A DNA stretch of 64,000 nucleotides from Candidatus Bipolaricaulota bacterium (lineage in GTDB: Bacteria > Bipolaricaulota > Bipolaricaulia > RBG-16-55-9 > DRXL01). A program made the position numbers and the translations under genes. How positions within the stretch are numbered: position 1 is the stretch's first letter; the number at the start of each line of letters is the position of its first letter. Below are positions 9,402 through 19,041 of the stretch, piece after piece. The notes below the pieces were generated by a model. It saw nothing but the letters and a program-made list of their open reading frames with translations. It ran no database searches and was not told the origin of the DNA. The DNA lies in NCBI GenBank assembly GCA_938091745.1, contig CALLJK010000013.1, forward strand, positions 1-64,000, read 5' to 3'.

Positions 9402-10190
9402 ATGTCTACGGCGTATGCTCCAGTCTCAGCGCTGGTCGCTATCATGAATAACAAAGCTGACTTTGCGCGGGCAAGATATGAGCATTGGTACAGAATTCCG
9501 GTGCGCAGCGCGCCGCCGCGCGTGGACTTCTCTCGGTTGGAGCGTCTGGCGTTCTATCAAACGAAAGTCTTCGGGGACGAGAAGTGGGCCGTCAACTATC
9601 ACGCCGAAGTGTGCGACGTAGATAGAATCAAGCGCATCGAGCTGCTCCCTGAGGAGCGCGATCACCCCCGCGCACAAGATGAGTACTATCGTCTCAAGAT
9701 CGGCGATCTCGAACGGCTCCCCAAGCCTATTCCCAGCCGGCGCTGGCGCCGGATCGTCTTCATCCCTACAACGGTTGAAAAGCTCTTCCAAGCTGAAGAG
9801 ATCAACGATCTCTATCACGAAAGCCCGCTTGAAGACGAGCTATGGCGTCATCTCAAGAGAGCTGGTATCCCTGCTGAACGACAGTTCTATATTGGCAAGC
9901 GAGATCGCATCTATTGTTTAGACTTTGCGATCTTCTGTGCTCATGGGAATCTCAATATCGAGTGCAACGGCGAAGAGTGGCACTCAGACCCGCAAGCGCG
10001 GGCGCGCGATGAGCAGCGAGACAAAGACTTGGCCCAATGGGGCTGGTCGGTGCTGCGCCTGACGACGCATCAGATTCGCAGACAAGCGCGTCGCTCTCTG
10101 CGCTTGATTGAAGAGCATATTGTGGGTCTCGGCGGGTTGCGCGAGCCGCCGCTATCACTGCTCACGTCAGGCCCCAAAGATCATGGTTGA
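9402..10190 (+). CDS. DUF559/Vsr-like endonuclease-fold protein with extra N-terminal domain
   Basis: C-terminal restriction-like core: ESPLEDELWRHLKRAGIPAERQFYIG..YCLDFAIFCAHGNLNIECNGEEWH..RDKDLAQWGWSVLRLT. Confidence 0.75.
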   Translation: MSTAYAPVSALVAIMNNKADFARARYEHWYRIPVRSAPPRVDFSRLERLAFYQTKVFGDEKWAVNYHAEVCDVDRIKRIELLPEERDHPRAQDEYYRLKIGDLERLPKPIPSRRWRRIVFIPTTVEKLFQAEEINDLYHESPLEDELWRHLKRAGIPAERQFYIGKRDRIYCLDFAIFCAHGNLNIECNGEEWHSDPQARARDEQRDKDLAQWGWSVLRLTTHQIRRQARRSLRLIEEHIVGLGGLREPPLSLLTSGPKDHG

Positions 10191-10204
10191 TTTAGAGCAA
10201 CTGC

Positions 10205-10273
10205 TTAAATTCCTCCGATCTTCTCTAAGGCTTTTACGACCCGGCTGCCGGGGACGCTGGGAAGCTTCTTCAT
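10205..10273 (-). pseudogene. Possible N-terminal remnant of a HicA-type toxin (MKKLPSVPGSRVVKALEKIGGI*)
   Basis: Matches the typical HicA N-terminus (MKxLPSVxGxxVIKALEKxGF) then stops; preceded via ATGA overlap by another ORF remnant. Confidence 0.5.
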
Positions 10274-10424
10274 GCGTTCACTTCAACGACCTCGACGAAG
10301 ATCTCCGGGTCGCTCGTCGGAAAGGTGCCGTGCTTGGACAAGCAGGCCAAGAGGCCCAACAATAGTTTTGCATTCTGCACGCCGTTTGCGCTATCATAGT
10401 TCTAATCGAAACCCTCTGAGGTGA

Positions 10425-12395
10425 TTGCTCACCATGAAGCTCGACGATATTAAAACGATCACGGTTTTGGGCGCAGGCACAATGGGCCACGGCATCGCTG
10501 AAGTCGCTGCCCTTGCTGGATATAAAGTCAAGATGCGCGATATCACTGAAGAGTTTGTCAAGAAGGGCTATGATCAGATCGCCTGGAGCTTAAAGAAGCT
10601 TGCGGAGAAGGGCACGATCTCCCCAGAGAAGGCCGACGCAGCGCTGAAGCTCATCACTCCCTTAGTCGATCTGAAAGAAGCCGTCGCCGATGCGGATGTT
10701 GTCATCGAGGCCGCCCCAGAGATCATGAGCCTCAAGCTCGCGCTCTTTCGCGAGGTCGACACGCTCTCTCCCCCCCATGCTGTCCTCGCGAGCAATACAA
10801 GCTCGCTCAGCATCTCCGAGCTGGGGAAAGCCACCCAGCGCCCCGACAAGGTCGTGGGCATGCACTTCTTCAATCCCGTCGTGCGCATGGCCCTCGTCGA
10901 AGTCATCAGGGGTGAAAAGACTTCTGAAGAGACGATGCAGCTCATCGTCGAGCTGACCAAGAAGCTGGGCAAAACCCCCATCCGAGTCGAAAAAGACGTG
11001 CGCGGGTTCATCGTCAATAGAATCTTAATTGGGCCCTATCTCTTTGAAGCGGCGTGGATGGTTTCGCGCGGCGAGGCAACTATCGAAGAGATCGACAGCA
11101 GAATGAGATATTACGAAAACTTTCCCATGGGGCCGTTTGAGCTCCAAGACCTGACGGGCATCGACGTCGGCTACAATATTATGAAAGAAGCGGGCTTTGA
11201 TATTCCCCCCATTATTGAGCAAGCTATCAAGGAAGGACGCCTAGGGCGTAAGACCGGCCGTGGCTTCTATAACTATAAAGACGGCGGTGCCAACTATTCG
11301 CGCGAGGCCGGCCAACGATTCGATCCCATGCCGTTTTATGCGCTCATGACCAATCAAGCTGCGTGGTTGATCGAGCACGGGGTCTCGACTGCTGATCAGA
11401 TAGACTTGGCGTGTCAGTTAGGCTTAAACTTCCCCGAGGGGATCTTGCGCCGTGCAGACCGTATTGGCCTCGACAAGATCGTCCACACGCTCGATGAGCT
11501 CTACGCTAAGCACAAAGCGGAGCGATACCAAGCGACAGCGCTCCTGCGCCAGATGGTGCAGGCCGGCAAGACCGGTGAGGCCGCAGGCGAGGGCTTTTAT
11601 CAGTATAAGAGCCAGCGTCCTGAGTACCAGACACTCAAAATTGAAATCGACCGAAAGACGTATGTCGCTTACGTGACGTTAAATCGCCCTCAGAGACTCA
11701 ACGCGATTAATGCCGAGATGCGCCAAGAGCTCCCCAAAGCGTTGGATGAGCTAGGAAAAGATCCCGACGTGCGGGTGATCGTGCTCAAGGGCGCAGGCGG
11801 TAAAGCGTTCAGCGCTGGGGCCGATATCACCGAGTTTACTCAAGGGAAACCCTATCAGTTCATAGAGCTAGGGGAGTTCTTCCGCGCTCCAGAGCTGTGC
11901 CCCAAGCCCGTGATTGCTGCTATTGACGGGTTTGCGCTTGGGGGCGGATTGGAGTTGGCACTCGCGTGCGATTTTCGTCTAGCGAGCAAGCGCAGTGAGG
12001 TGGGCCAACCCGAGATTCACTTGGGGCTTATCCCTGGTGGCGGCGGCACTCAAAGACTGCTTCGCGTCGTAGGCCCATCGCGCGCGAAAGAGCTCTGTAT
12101 GCTGGGCGAGCGCATCAGCGCGGAGCAAGCCGCTCAATGGGGCTTAATCGATCACGTCTACGAGAACGAGACGTTCGAGCACGAGGTCAAAGCGTTTGCT
12201 GAGAAATTAGCGTCCCGAGCACCCATTGCTGTGCGCTTCACCAAAGAGATTATCAACGCGGGGGCAGACTGTTCTCTCGACGCAGCACTCTTATTAGAGC
12301 GCGAAGCGTTCGCCCTGCTCTTTACGACCGAAGATATGACGGAAGGGGTCAACGCGTTCTTGAGCAAAAAGAAGCCCGAATTCAAAGGACGATGA
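10425..12395 (+). CDS. 3-hydroxyacyl-CoA dehydrogenase / enoyl-CoA hydratase fusion protein
   Basis: NAD-binding VLGAGTMGHGIAEVAALAGY, HAD C-domain repeats, then crotonase domain (GAGGKAFSAGADITEF; GFALGGGLELALACDFRLAS). Confidence 0.95.
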   Translation: MLTMKLDDIKTITVLGAGTMGHGIAEVAALAGYKVKMRDITEEFVKKGYDQIAWSLKKLAEKGTISPEKADAALKLITPLVDLKEAVADADVVIEAAPEIMSLKLALFREVDTLSPPHAVLASNTSSLSISELGKATQRPDKVVGMHFFNPVVRMALVEVIRGEKTSEETMQLIVELTKKLGKTPIRVEKDVRGFIVNRILIGPYLFEAAWMVSRGEATIEEIDSRMRYYENFPMGPFELQDLTGIDVGYNIMKEAGFDIPPIIEQAIKEGRLGRKTGRGFYNYKDGGANYSREAGQRFDPMPFYALMTNQAAWLIEHGVSTADQIDLACQLGLNFPEGILRRADRIGLDKIVHTLDELYAKHKAERYQATALLRQMVQAGKTGEAAGEGFYQYKSQRPEYQTLKIEIDRKTYVAYVTLNRPQRLNAINAEMRQELPKALDELGKDPDVRVIVLKGAGGKAFSAGADITEFTQGKPYQFIELGEFFRAPELCPKPVIAAIDGFALGGGLELALACDFRLASKRSEVGQPEIHLGLIPGGGGTQRLLRVVGPSRAKELCMLGERISAEQAAQWGLIDHVYENETFEHEVKAFAEKLASRAPIAVRFTKEIINAGADCSLDAALLLEREAFALLFTTEDMTEGVNAFLSKKKPEFKGR

Positions 12396-12402
12396 AGCCC
12401 GT

Positions 12403-12431
12403 TTGACAGTGCTCTGCTCACCGCTTAAACT
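12403..12431 (+). promoter_or_regulatory. Putative promoter TTGACA-N17-TAAACT
   Basis: Canonical spacing, upstream of the ABC substrate-binding gene. Confidence 0.5.
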
Positions 12432-12469
12432 ATGAGCCTAAGAACTATGAACCAGAACGGTGAGAGACC

Positions 12470-13546
12470 ATGAACAGTTCGATGACCCGGAGAGCTTTTC
12501 TGATTTCGAGCGGGATGGCCCTTGCTGGCGTTCTTCTCAGTCGTGTCCTGACGCCCGCTCAGCAGCCTAAGCCTATACGATTGAGCATGATGCCCGCGCA
12601 AGACGTTGTCCCTGTAGCGTTTGCTTTTGAGCAAGGGATCTTCGCGAAACATGGGGTAAATATCGAGCTCGTCTGCGGCGGCAATGCTTTAGAACGCAAC
12701 ACAGCGTTCCTCAGCAGCCAGCTCGATGTCCTCGCGGTAGACTTAACAAGCGCCGTGCTCCTACTAGGTCGGCAGGCCCAAGGGGCTATCGCGGGGACGG
12801 TCTTTGAGCCCGTGCCCGATCCTCGTAACAGCAATAATATCGTGCGTACCCTCGCCATGCTCACCCACAAATTTAGCAGCTATCGCTCGATAGAAGATGT
12901 CATCAAGAGCGGCCCCAAGCGCCAGATCACGCTCGTGCAGCCCTCAGATATGGAGTATCTCACAGATACGCTCTTGCAAGCCAAGGGCGTCAAAGCCCGC
13001 GACATCGATCAGTACTACACAGGCGTGGAAGACTTTGACAAGATCCAGCTCATCGCACAGATGCTCGGCGCAGGCACCGTTAGCGTTCAAGTCGCGGTCT
13101 TACCGGAACCCCATGCCACGCTGACCGAGGTCGTCGCACAAGCAAATGGGGTCGAGATCTTCACCTTAGCAGACTATAAGGGGATCGCTGCGCCGCCCAG
13201 TGTCTTGTTCTTCAGTCGTCAACTCTTACAAGAGCGTGGCGAGACCGTGCGCAAGTTCTTCCAAGCGCTCCGGGAATCTATAGCCGTGCTTAATGCGAGT
13301 TCGCGCGATTTTATTATCGATACGCTTATTCGTGTCGGGGTCAACGTCTGCTTCCCAGAGCTCCGTGGCCAAGAGCTCAAGTTCCCTGAAGGGTGGCGGG
13401 AGCGCATCCGGGTGCCGTATTTCCCGCTGCCGCGTGCGCTCCGACAAGATGAGTTCGATGCTTTAGTCAATTGGGCTGTAGGGAAGCGTTATATCCGAGA
13501 GAAGATTGCGTTTGCCACAGCCACCGATTTCCGTTTCCTCGGCTAG
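12470..13546 (+). CDS. NMT1/THI5-like ABC transporter substrate-binding protein (Tat-like signal)
   Basis: TRRAFLISSGMALAGVLL signal; NMT1-like fold motifs; co-oriented with ATPase and permease. Confidence 0.85.
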   Translation: MNSSMTRRAFLISSGMALAGVLLSRVLTPAQQPKPIRLSMMPAQDVVPVAFAFEQGIFAKHGVNIELVCGGNALERNTAFLSSQLDVLAVDLTSAVLLLGRQAQGAIAGTVFEPVPDPRNSNNIVRTLAMLTHKFSSYRSIEDVIKSGPKRQITLVQPSDMEYLTDTLLQAKGVKARDIDQYYTGVEDFDKIQLIAQMLGAGTVSVQVAVLPEPHATLTEVVAQANGVEIFTLADYKGIAAPPSVLFFSRQLLQERGETVRKFFQALRESIAVLNASSRDFIIDTLIRVGVNVCFPELRGQELKFPEGWRERIRVPYFPLPRALRQDEFDALVNWAVGKRYIREKIAFATATDFRFLG

Positions 13547-13550
13547 CTCG

Positions 13551-14678
13551 ATGATCAAGATTGACGGGCTCTGTCTGGAATATCGCGACGGGCGCCAGGC
13601 CGTCCCAGTGATCGAGAATCTATCGCTAGAGATCCGCGAAGGCGAGAGCGTAGCGATCCTAGGCCCCAGCGGCTGCGGCAAGACCAGCTTACTCTATGCG
13701 ATCTGCGGGTTGGTGAAGCCTACATCTGGAACGATCTTTGTGAACGGCCAAGCTGTGGAGCGTCCGCGGCGCGACGTCGCGCTCATCTTTCAAGACTTGG
13801 GGCTCTTGCCCTGGAAGACCGTCTGGAAGAACGCCAGCCTCTCCTTGGAGCTTAACGGCTCGCAAGCAACTTCCCCAGTGTTTCCTAACACTAATGACGC
13901 CGCTTTGCATCAAGAGTGGCAGCGTCGCAAGAAGTCGCTCTTCTGGGCGTACTTTTGGTTATTAGTGACGGGGGCATGGGCCGCTGGGCAACGCTTCTAT
14001 CTTGACCGGCCCTTCTCGGCAGCGGTCTATCTTGTCACATTAGGGCTAGATCTCATCGCTGGGGGCTTTTACTGGAGCGAAGTCCGAAAGATGATCGACT
14101 TGAACCCCGATGCCCCGTGGAGCACGTGGCTGTGGGGTGGTGGGTGGCCTCACATGTTTCTCTTTTTTGTGGTGCTCCTGCTCACCGCAGAGTTGATCAG
14201 CCGACTTATATACGATCTGTTCACCATGCCACGCCAGGTCAGCGAGGCCAACGCCCTGATCGCGCAGCAGATTCAAAGCGTCAAGCCCCTTCTTGATGAG
14301 CTTGGCCTTGACAGCACGTTGTACGATCGCTATCCGCATCAGCTCTCCGGGGGAGAACGCCAACGAGTAGCCCTCGCGCGAGCGCTCGCAACTCACCCCA
14401 AAGTCTTGTTAATGGACGAGCCCCTCGCTGCCCTCGACGCGTTCAATCGCGAGCGTATTCAAGATCTGCTCATCCAACTCTGGCGCGAACGGAGGTTCAC
14501 ACAAGTCATCGTCACCCACGACGCTCAAGAAGCTGTCTTTTTAGGCTCACGGATCGTTGTGCTCACCGAGCGGCCAGCGCGCATCAAAGCAATCATCGAA
14601 AACCCTTGTGTGGGGACATCACGGACCAGCGCAGCGTTTTACGAGAAAGTCCTAGAGTTGCGACGGGAGCTCTCATGA
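13551..14678 (+). CDS. ABC transporter ATP-binding protein (SsuB/TauB/NMT1-type) with internal TM2-like transmembrane insertion
   Basis: Walker A GPSGCGKTS, Q-loop FQDLGLLPW, signature LSGGERQRVALARAL, Walker B VLLMDEP; about 140 aa hydrophobic insert with RFYLDRP...YDLFTMPRQVSEAN between Q-loop and signature. Confidence 0.9.
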   Translation: MIKIDGLCLEYRDGRQAVPVIENLSLEIREGESVAILGPSGCGKTSLLYAICGLVKPTSGTIFVNGQAVERPRRDVALIFQDLGLLPWKTVWKNASLSLELNGSQATSPVFPNTNDAALHQEWQRRKKSLFWAYFWLLVTGAWAAGQRFYLDRPFSAAVYLVTLGLDLIAGGFYWSEVRKMIDLNPDAPWSTWLWGGGWPHMFLFFVVLLLTAELISRLIYDLFTMPRQVSEANALIAQQIQSVKPLLDELGLDSTLYDRYPHQLSGGERQRVALARALATHPKVLLMDEPLAALDAFNRERIQDLLIQLWRERRFTQVIVTHDAQEAVFLGSRIVVLTERPARIKAIIENPCVGTSRTSAAFYEKVLELRRELS

Positions 14679-15445
14679 AGCGTCTCGAGAACTATCTGAT
14701 CGGCTATATACTAGGGATCGTGCTCTTCTTTGGGGTGTGGTGGCTGGCCAGCTGGGCGGTCTCGGCCTTCGCTGCCAAGCCCCTCCAAGGGGCAGTGCCG
14801 CCGCCGCTGCGCGCCCTCACTATCTTTGTGGACGAATGGCGTGACTTGGTCCCACACTTCTTTGCCAGCGGGTATCGCGTCTTGAGTGGGCTTCTTCTCG
14901 CTATCGTCATCGCCATGCCGTTGGGGTTGGTCATCGGGCATGAGCGCATCTTAGACAAATTGCTGAGCCCCTCGATCTATTTAACTTATCCGATACCTAA
15001 AGTCGTCTTCCTCCCGTTGCTCTTCGTGTTTCTAGGCATCTATGATGCCCCCAAGATCGGGCTGATTACTCTTGTCTTGGTCTTTCAACTCCTGTTGTCG
15101 ACCCGCGATGCCGCAAAGAGCATCCCCAAGAGCCATATTCTGTCAGTCGTGAGCGCCGGAGCAAGCAAATGGCACGTCTATAAGCACGTCGTCCTACCCG
15201 CAAGCCTCCCAGCCATGTTCTCTGCTCTGAGAATCTCTATCGGCATGGCGATCACAGCGTTAGCGCTCACCGAAGCGTTCGCGTCGCGCTATGGGCTGTG
15301 GCGCTATATCTACGACCAATGGTCGCGCTACGGCAACTATGAACGGATGTTTGCAGGGATCCTAGCCATGGGAATCTTGGGATTGGCTTTCTATATCGTG
15401 ATTGATCTTCTGGAGCGCTGGATCTGCCGCTGGCAGCATGTGTAA
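14675..15445 (+). CDS. ABC transporter permease (SsuC/TauC-like)
   Basis: Multi-TM; EAA-like motif region VSAGASKWHVYKHVVLPASLPAMFSALRISIGMA; ATGA overlap with the ATPase gene. Confidence 0.9.
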   Translation: MKRLENYLIGYILGIVLFFGVWWLASWAVSAFAAKPLQGAVPPPLRALTIFVDEWRDLVPHFFASGYRVLSGLLLAIVIAMPLGLVIGHERILDKLLSPSIYLTYPIPKVVFLPLLFVFLGIYDAPKIGLITLVLVFQLLLSTRDAAKSIPKSHILSVVSAGASKWHVYKHVVLPASLPAMFSALRISIGMAITALALTEAFASRYGLWRYIYDQWSRYGNYERMFAGILAMGILGLAFYIVIDLLERWICRWQHV

Positions 15446-15448
15446 ACT

Positions 15449-16252
15449 ATGAAGCTTCGCAAGATCCTCGTCGTAGCGAATTTCAGTAAGCCTCACATGG
15501 AGTCAGTACTGGCCCGATTACGGCTCGTCGCAGAGGCGCGAAAGATTCAGATCTCTGTGCGAGCGGGCATAGATACAAGTCCCTTGAGCGAGTGCGACTT
15601 CGACCTCGTCGTGACACTTGGAGGGGACGGGACCCTGCTCAGAGGGGCGTGTATAGCCGCAGAACTCGATCTGCCCATTATGGGAATAAATCTCGGGAGC
15701 TTGGGGTTTTTGACAGCCGTGGGTATAGACGAGCTCGAGAGCGCCTTCGAGCGCCTCGCCAGAGATGACTTTCGCGTAGAGACCCGCATGCGCATCGCTG
15801 CGCAACTCTTATCTCCCCCACGAGTACAACGCACAGCTCTCAATGAGATCGGGCTTGTGCACACGGAGATCAGCCGACGTACAGAGATCGAGCTCTTCTT
15901 GGGCGAACAGTTCTTGGGGTCTTATCCCGGCGACGGCGTGCTGATCGCTACCCCTACGGGCTCGACAGCTTATGCGCTCTCCGCCGGAGGCCCGATCATC
16001 GAGCCAACGCTGGAGTGCCTCGCCGTGGTACCATTGGCTCCGCATCGCCTGGGTGTGCGTTCGCTCGTCTTACCAAGTGACAGCGTCGTGAGGGCTGTCG
16101 CGAAGCGTTCTGCGCAGCTTTTGACTGATGGTGATCCCGTTGCTGTGCTCGCCCCAGGCGAGGCTGTGCACATTCAGAAAGCCGAGCGCCCGACGCGACT
16201 CATTCGGCTCGATTCAGATTTCTGGACAGCCGTGCACCAGCTGTCACGCTGA
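15449..16252 (+). CDS. nadK: NAD(+)/NADH kinase
   Basis: VVTLGGDGTLLRGA, GINLGSLGFLTA, GDGVLIATPTGSTAYALSAGGPI. Confidence 0.93.
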   Translation: MKLRKILVVANFSKPHMESVLARLRLVAEARKIQISVRAGIDTSPLSECDFDLVVTLGGDGTLLRGACIAAELDLPIMGINLGSLGFLTAVGIDELESAFERLARDDFRVETRMRIAAQLLSPPRVQRTALNEIGLVHTEISRRTEIELFLGEQFLGSYPGDGVLIATPTGSTAYALSAGGPIIEPTLECLAVVPLAPHRLGVRSLVLPSDSVVRAVAKRSAQLLTDGDPVAVLAPGEAVHIQKAERPTRLIRLDSDFWTAVHQLSR

Positions 16253-16253
16253 A

Positions 16254-17159
16254 CTATTTCTTTGGTGGGCTGGCAGTAATGGGAATCTGAATAAAGATAC
16301 TTTGGGTGAAGCCACTAGGAGTGATGAGCGAGCTCCCCGAGAGGGCTAGTCCCGCAATGCTCACTCCAATAGTAAACTCTTGAGATGTTGAGGTGAAGAC
16401 CGCCTGGCCGACGAGCTCGATCTCGCCTACCCGAGCCCGGAGCGAATAGGCTTGGCTTGTCAGCCCCAGCCCTTGCTCAAACGTCGTGATGCCGAGCAGA
16501 GAAGCCGGGCCTACAGCTAACTCAAGCCCGACCTTTTCTTTGCTGATCTCGAGGTCTTTAGGATTGAGCTCGAGCTGCCCCATGAGGAGGCTGCCCGGCC
16601 CCAAAGCCGTGCGCAACGTAATGGTCGCGCGGCTCAGAGCAAGATGCAGGCGTTCGTCGAGCGCGAAGCTGCTCAAAGTTTCGATCTGGGCGGGCAAGAA
16701 GGGCCCCAGGCTGTCTACACTTACGACCAGGGTCATCTCTTGATTGACTTGAGCAGGGTCCTGGGCGAGCTTGGTAAGAAGAGCTCGGACGAACGCATCG
16801 ATATTGCGGAGGCGCGCTTCGAGTTGAGCAACGTGCCCGAAATCCCACATCGCTTGCTGTTCAGGAGATCCTTCAGAAGGTGGAGCCAGCATCAGACGCT
16901 GTATAGTGAGATATGAGATGCCCACCAAGAGCGGGGGAGTGGGAACGACTTGAGAGATCCGCGGGGGCTTCTGGAGAGCTGCTAGGACGATCAACTCATT
17001 CTGTTCAATGTTATCATGCACGTGGAGTGAGAGGATAAAGTCACCAGGGCATTGTCCATGGGCATAATAAGACTGTACTGAGCAGTCTTGGGGTAGGCCT
17101 ACAAGCCACGGCACAGCCAGAAAAACTATGACGCTGAGAGAAAGCCGAGCGCTGCGCAT
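16254..17159 (-). CDS. Hypothetical secreted protein
   Basis: Long ORF with signal peptide MRSARLSLSVIVFLAVPWLVG; no family recognised. Confidence 0.6.
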   Translation of the reverse strand: MRSARLSLSVIVFLAVPWLVGLPQDCSVQSYYAHGQCPGDFILSLHVHDNIEQNELIVLAALQKPPRISQVVPTPPLLVGISYLTIQRLMLAPPSEGSPEQQAMWDFGHVAQLEARLRNIDAFVRALLTKLAQDPAQVNQEMTLVVSVDSLGPFLPAQIETLSSFALDERLHLALSRATITLRTALGPGSLLMGQLELNPKDLEISKEKVGLELAVGPASLLGITTFEQGLGLTSQAYSLRARVGEIELVGQAVFTSTSQEFTIGVSIAGLALSGSSLITPSGFTQSIFIQIPITASPPKK

Positions 17160-17500
17160 CACGTCGCCATTGTAGGGGATGGGCGTTGTAGAGTCAATAG
17201 AGCGAGAGGGAAGGAAGGGCCTGGCTTCTGGCGCCGCTGTCGGATGGTGGGGAAAAATCCTCTCGGTGGGGAGGAGGTCAGGCAGCCCCCAGAGAGGCAA
17301 AACCCTTCCATCCGGAGGAAAGCGCCGTAGGCTTTCCCCTTCTGCACAAGAAGCCAAGCCCCGTACGTGAAGAGAGTGGGCCAGCTTGGGTACAGTTTGA
17401 TTGTACGCCCGAGCACGTGCCAATCACATGGAACTTTGGTGAAAATTCGGTGACCATCGGCATTGACGATCCCAAGCTCAGGTGCTAGACTGAAAGCAGC

Positions 17501-19030
17501 ATGATTCGCCTGGGCTTGCGATATAAATTCGTCTTTACACTGCTGGCGTTCACGCTCCTCGTTGCTGTGCCCTTGGGAATCTTAGCCATCACACGCTTTG
17601 CGGATCTATTAGAGAGCCAAGTGCGCGTGCGCTGGGAGACCATTGCCAAGCTCTTTGGCACGGTTATAGAGAGAGCCCAGCCTCCATGGTGCCAGCAAAT
17701 GCTCCGGGACTTCCCCGAAGAACTCCTCTATGTCAAGATTACGAATGCTGGAGAAGACGTGTGCAGCAGCCAAGTTGATCGGTTGAGCTCAGAGGCGCAA
17801 AAAGGGCTTACTGTCAACCCGATTTCCGGAGATCTGCTGACAAAACCCGCTGTACTGACGCAGAAGATCCCCTTCTCCCGTGAGATGGCCTTCTTGCATG
17901 TAAGCTACGTCGAACCCGTGATCAAAGTCGAGTATAAGCTTGAGTCCTATGAAGACAGCTCTGGGCAGATTCAATGGCGCGAGGTTCGCCGCGAAGTTCC
18001 AACTTTTTCGGCATTACAATTTGGCATCAATCTTTCCAATGTCCCAGCTCTGATGCGACGCGAGGTAGCACTGATCGCCCTCGTCGTCAGCGGCTACGTG
18101 CTCATCGCGCTCTTCATCGCAATTGCGTTCTATAAAATGATCCTAGGGCCAGCAGAGACATTAGCTCACGCGCTGCAGCGCTTCGAGCGTGATCCTTCAG
18201 CGCGCGCTCACATCGCCACCGGCGATGAACTAGAAATGCTGGCCCACGAGTTCAACGCCATGGCCGATACCATCGAAGAACGGAATCGCCGACTTGAACA
18301 GATCAATGCAGAGCTCGTCAAGGCCAACCGAGCCAAATCTGATTTCCTCGCCATGATGAGCCATGAGCTGAAGACCCCGCTCCACGCCATTCGTGGATAC
18401 TCGCAACTCTTGTTAGAGGGGGTAGATGGCCCGCTCACCCAAGCACAGCGAGACGATATCGAGAATATTTTGAAGTCAGGAGACCATCTTCTGGAGCTTA
18501 TCGACAATATTTTAAGATTTTCCAAGCTGGAGGCGAGCGAAGATCGTCCGTACTTTGAAGCTGTAGAGACTTCAGCTATCGGGGAAGAAGCGATCAAGGC
18601 CGTCAGTGCCCTCGCCCGCGGCAAGGGGCTTGAGCTCAGCTATCACGTTGAGCCCTGCACGCTTATCGCCGATGGGACAAAGATCAAACAAGCACTCATT
18701 AATTTACTGAGCAATGCTATCAAATATACACCCGCGGGTCGCGTAGAGCTCTCCGGCACAGCCCGCGAGAACGAATATATCTTTTCCGTATCAGATACGG
18801 GGATCGGGATTCCAGAACACGAACGCGCCCGGATATTTGAGCCGTTCACCCAACTAGACAGCTCAAATACGCGAGAGTTTCAAGGGGTGGGCTTAGGGCT
18901 GGCTATCGTGAAAAAGTACGTCGAGATGCATAGCGGACGCGTGCTCGTCGAGAGCGAGGTCGGCCGCGGGAGCACTTTTTCCATCGTGCTGCCGCTCGAA
19001 ACTTCACCCTCAAAACTGGGAACGGAGTGA
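17501..19030 (+). CDS. HAMP-domain sensor histidine kinase
   Basis: FLAMMSHELKTPLHAIRGYS H-box, VSDTGIGIPE, GVGLGLAIVKKYVEMHSG. Confidence 0.94.
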   Translation: MIRLGLRYKFVFTLLAFTLLVAVPLGILAITRFADLLESQVRVRWETIAKLFGTVIERAQPPWCQQMLRDFPEELLYVKITNAGEDVCSSQVDRLSSEAQKGLTVNPISGDLLTKPAVLTQKIPFSREMAFLHVSYVEPVIKVEYKLESYEDSSGQIQWREVRREVPTFSALQFGINLSNVPALMRREVALIALVVSGYVLIALFIAIAFYKMILGPAETLAHALQRFERDPSARAHIATGDELEMLAHEFNAMADTIEERNRRLEQINAELVKANRAKSDFLAMMSHELKTPLHAIRGYSQLLLEGVDGPLTQAQRDDIENILKSGDHLLELIDNILRFSKLEASEDRPYFEAVETSAIGEEAIKAVSALARGKGLELSYHVEPCTLIADGTKIKQALINLLSNAIKYTPAGRVELSGTARENEYIFSVSDTGIGIPEHERARIFEPFTQLDSSNTREFQGVGLGLAIVKKYVEMHSGRVLVESEVGRGSTFSIVLPLETSPSKLGTE

Positions 19031-19041
19031 GGAGGTGTCCC

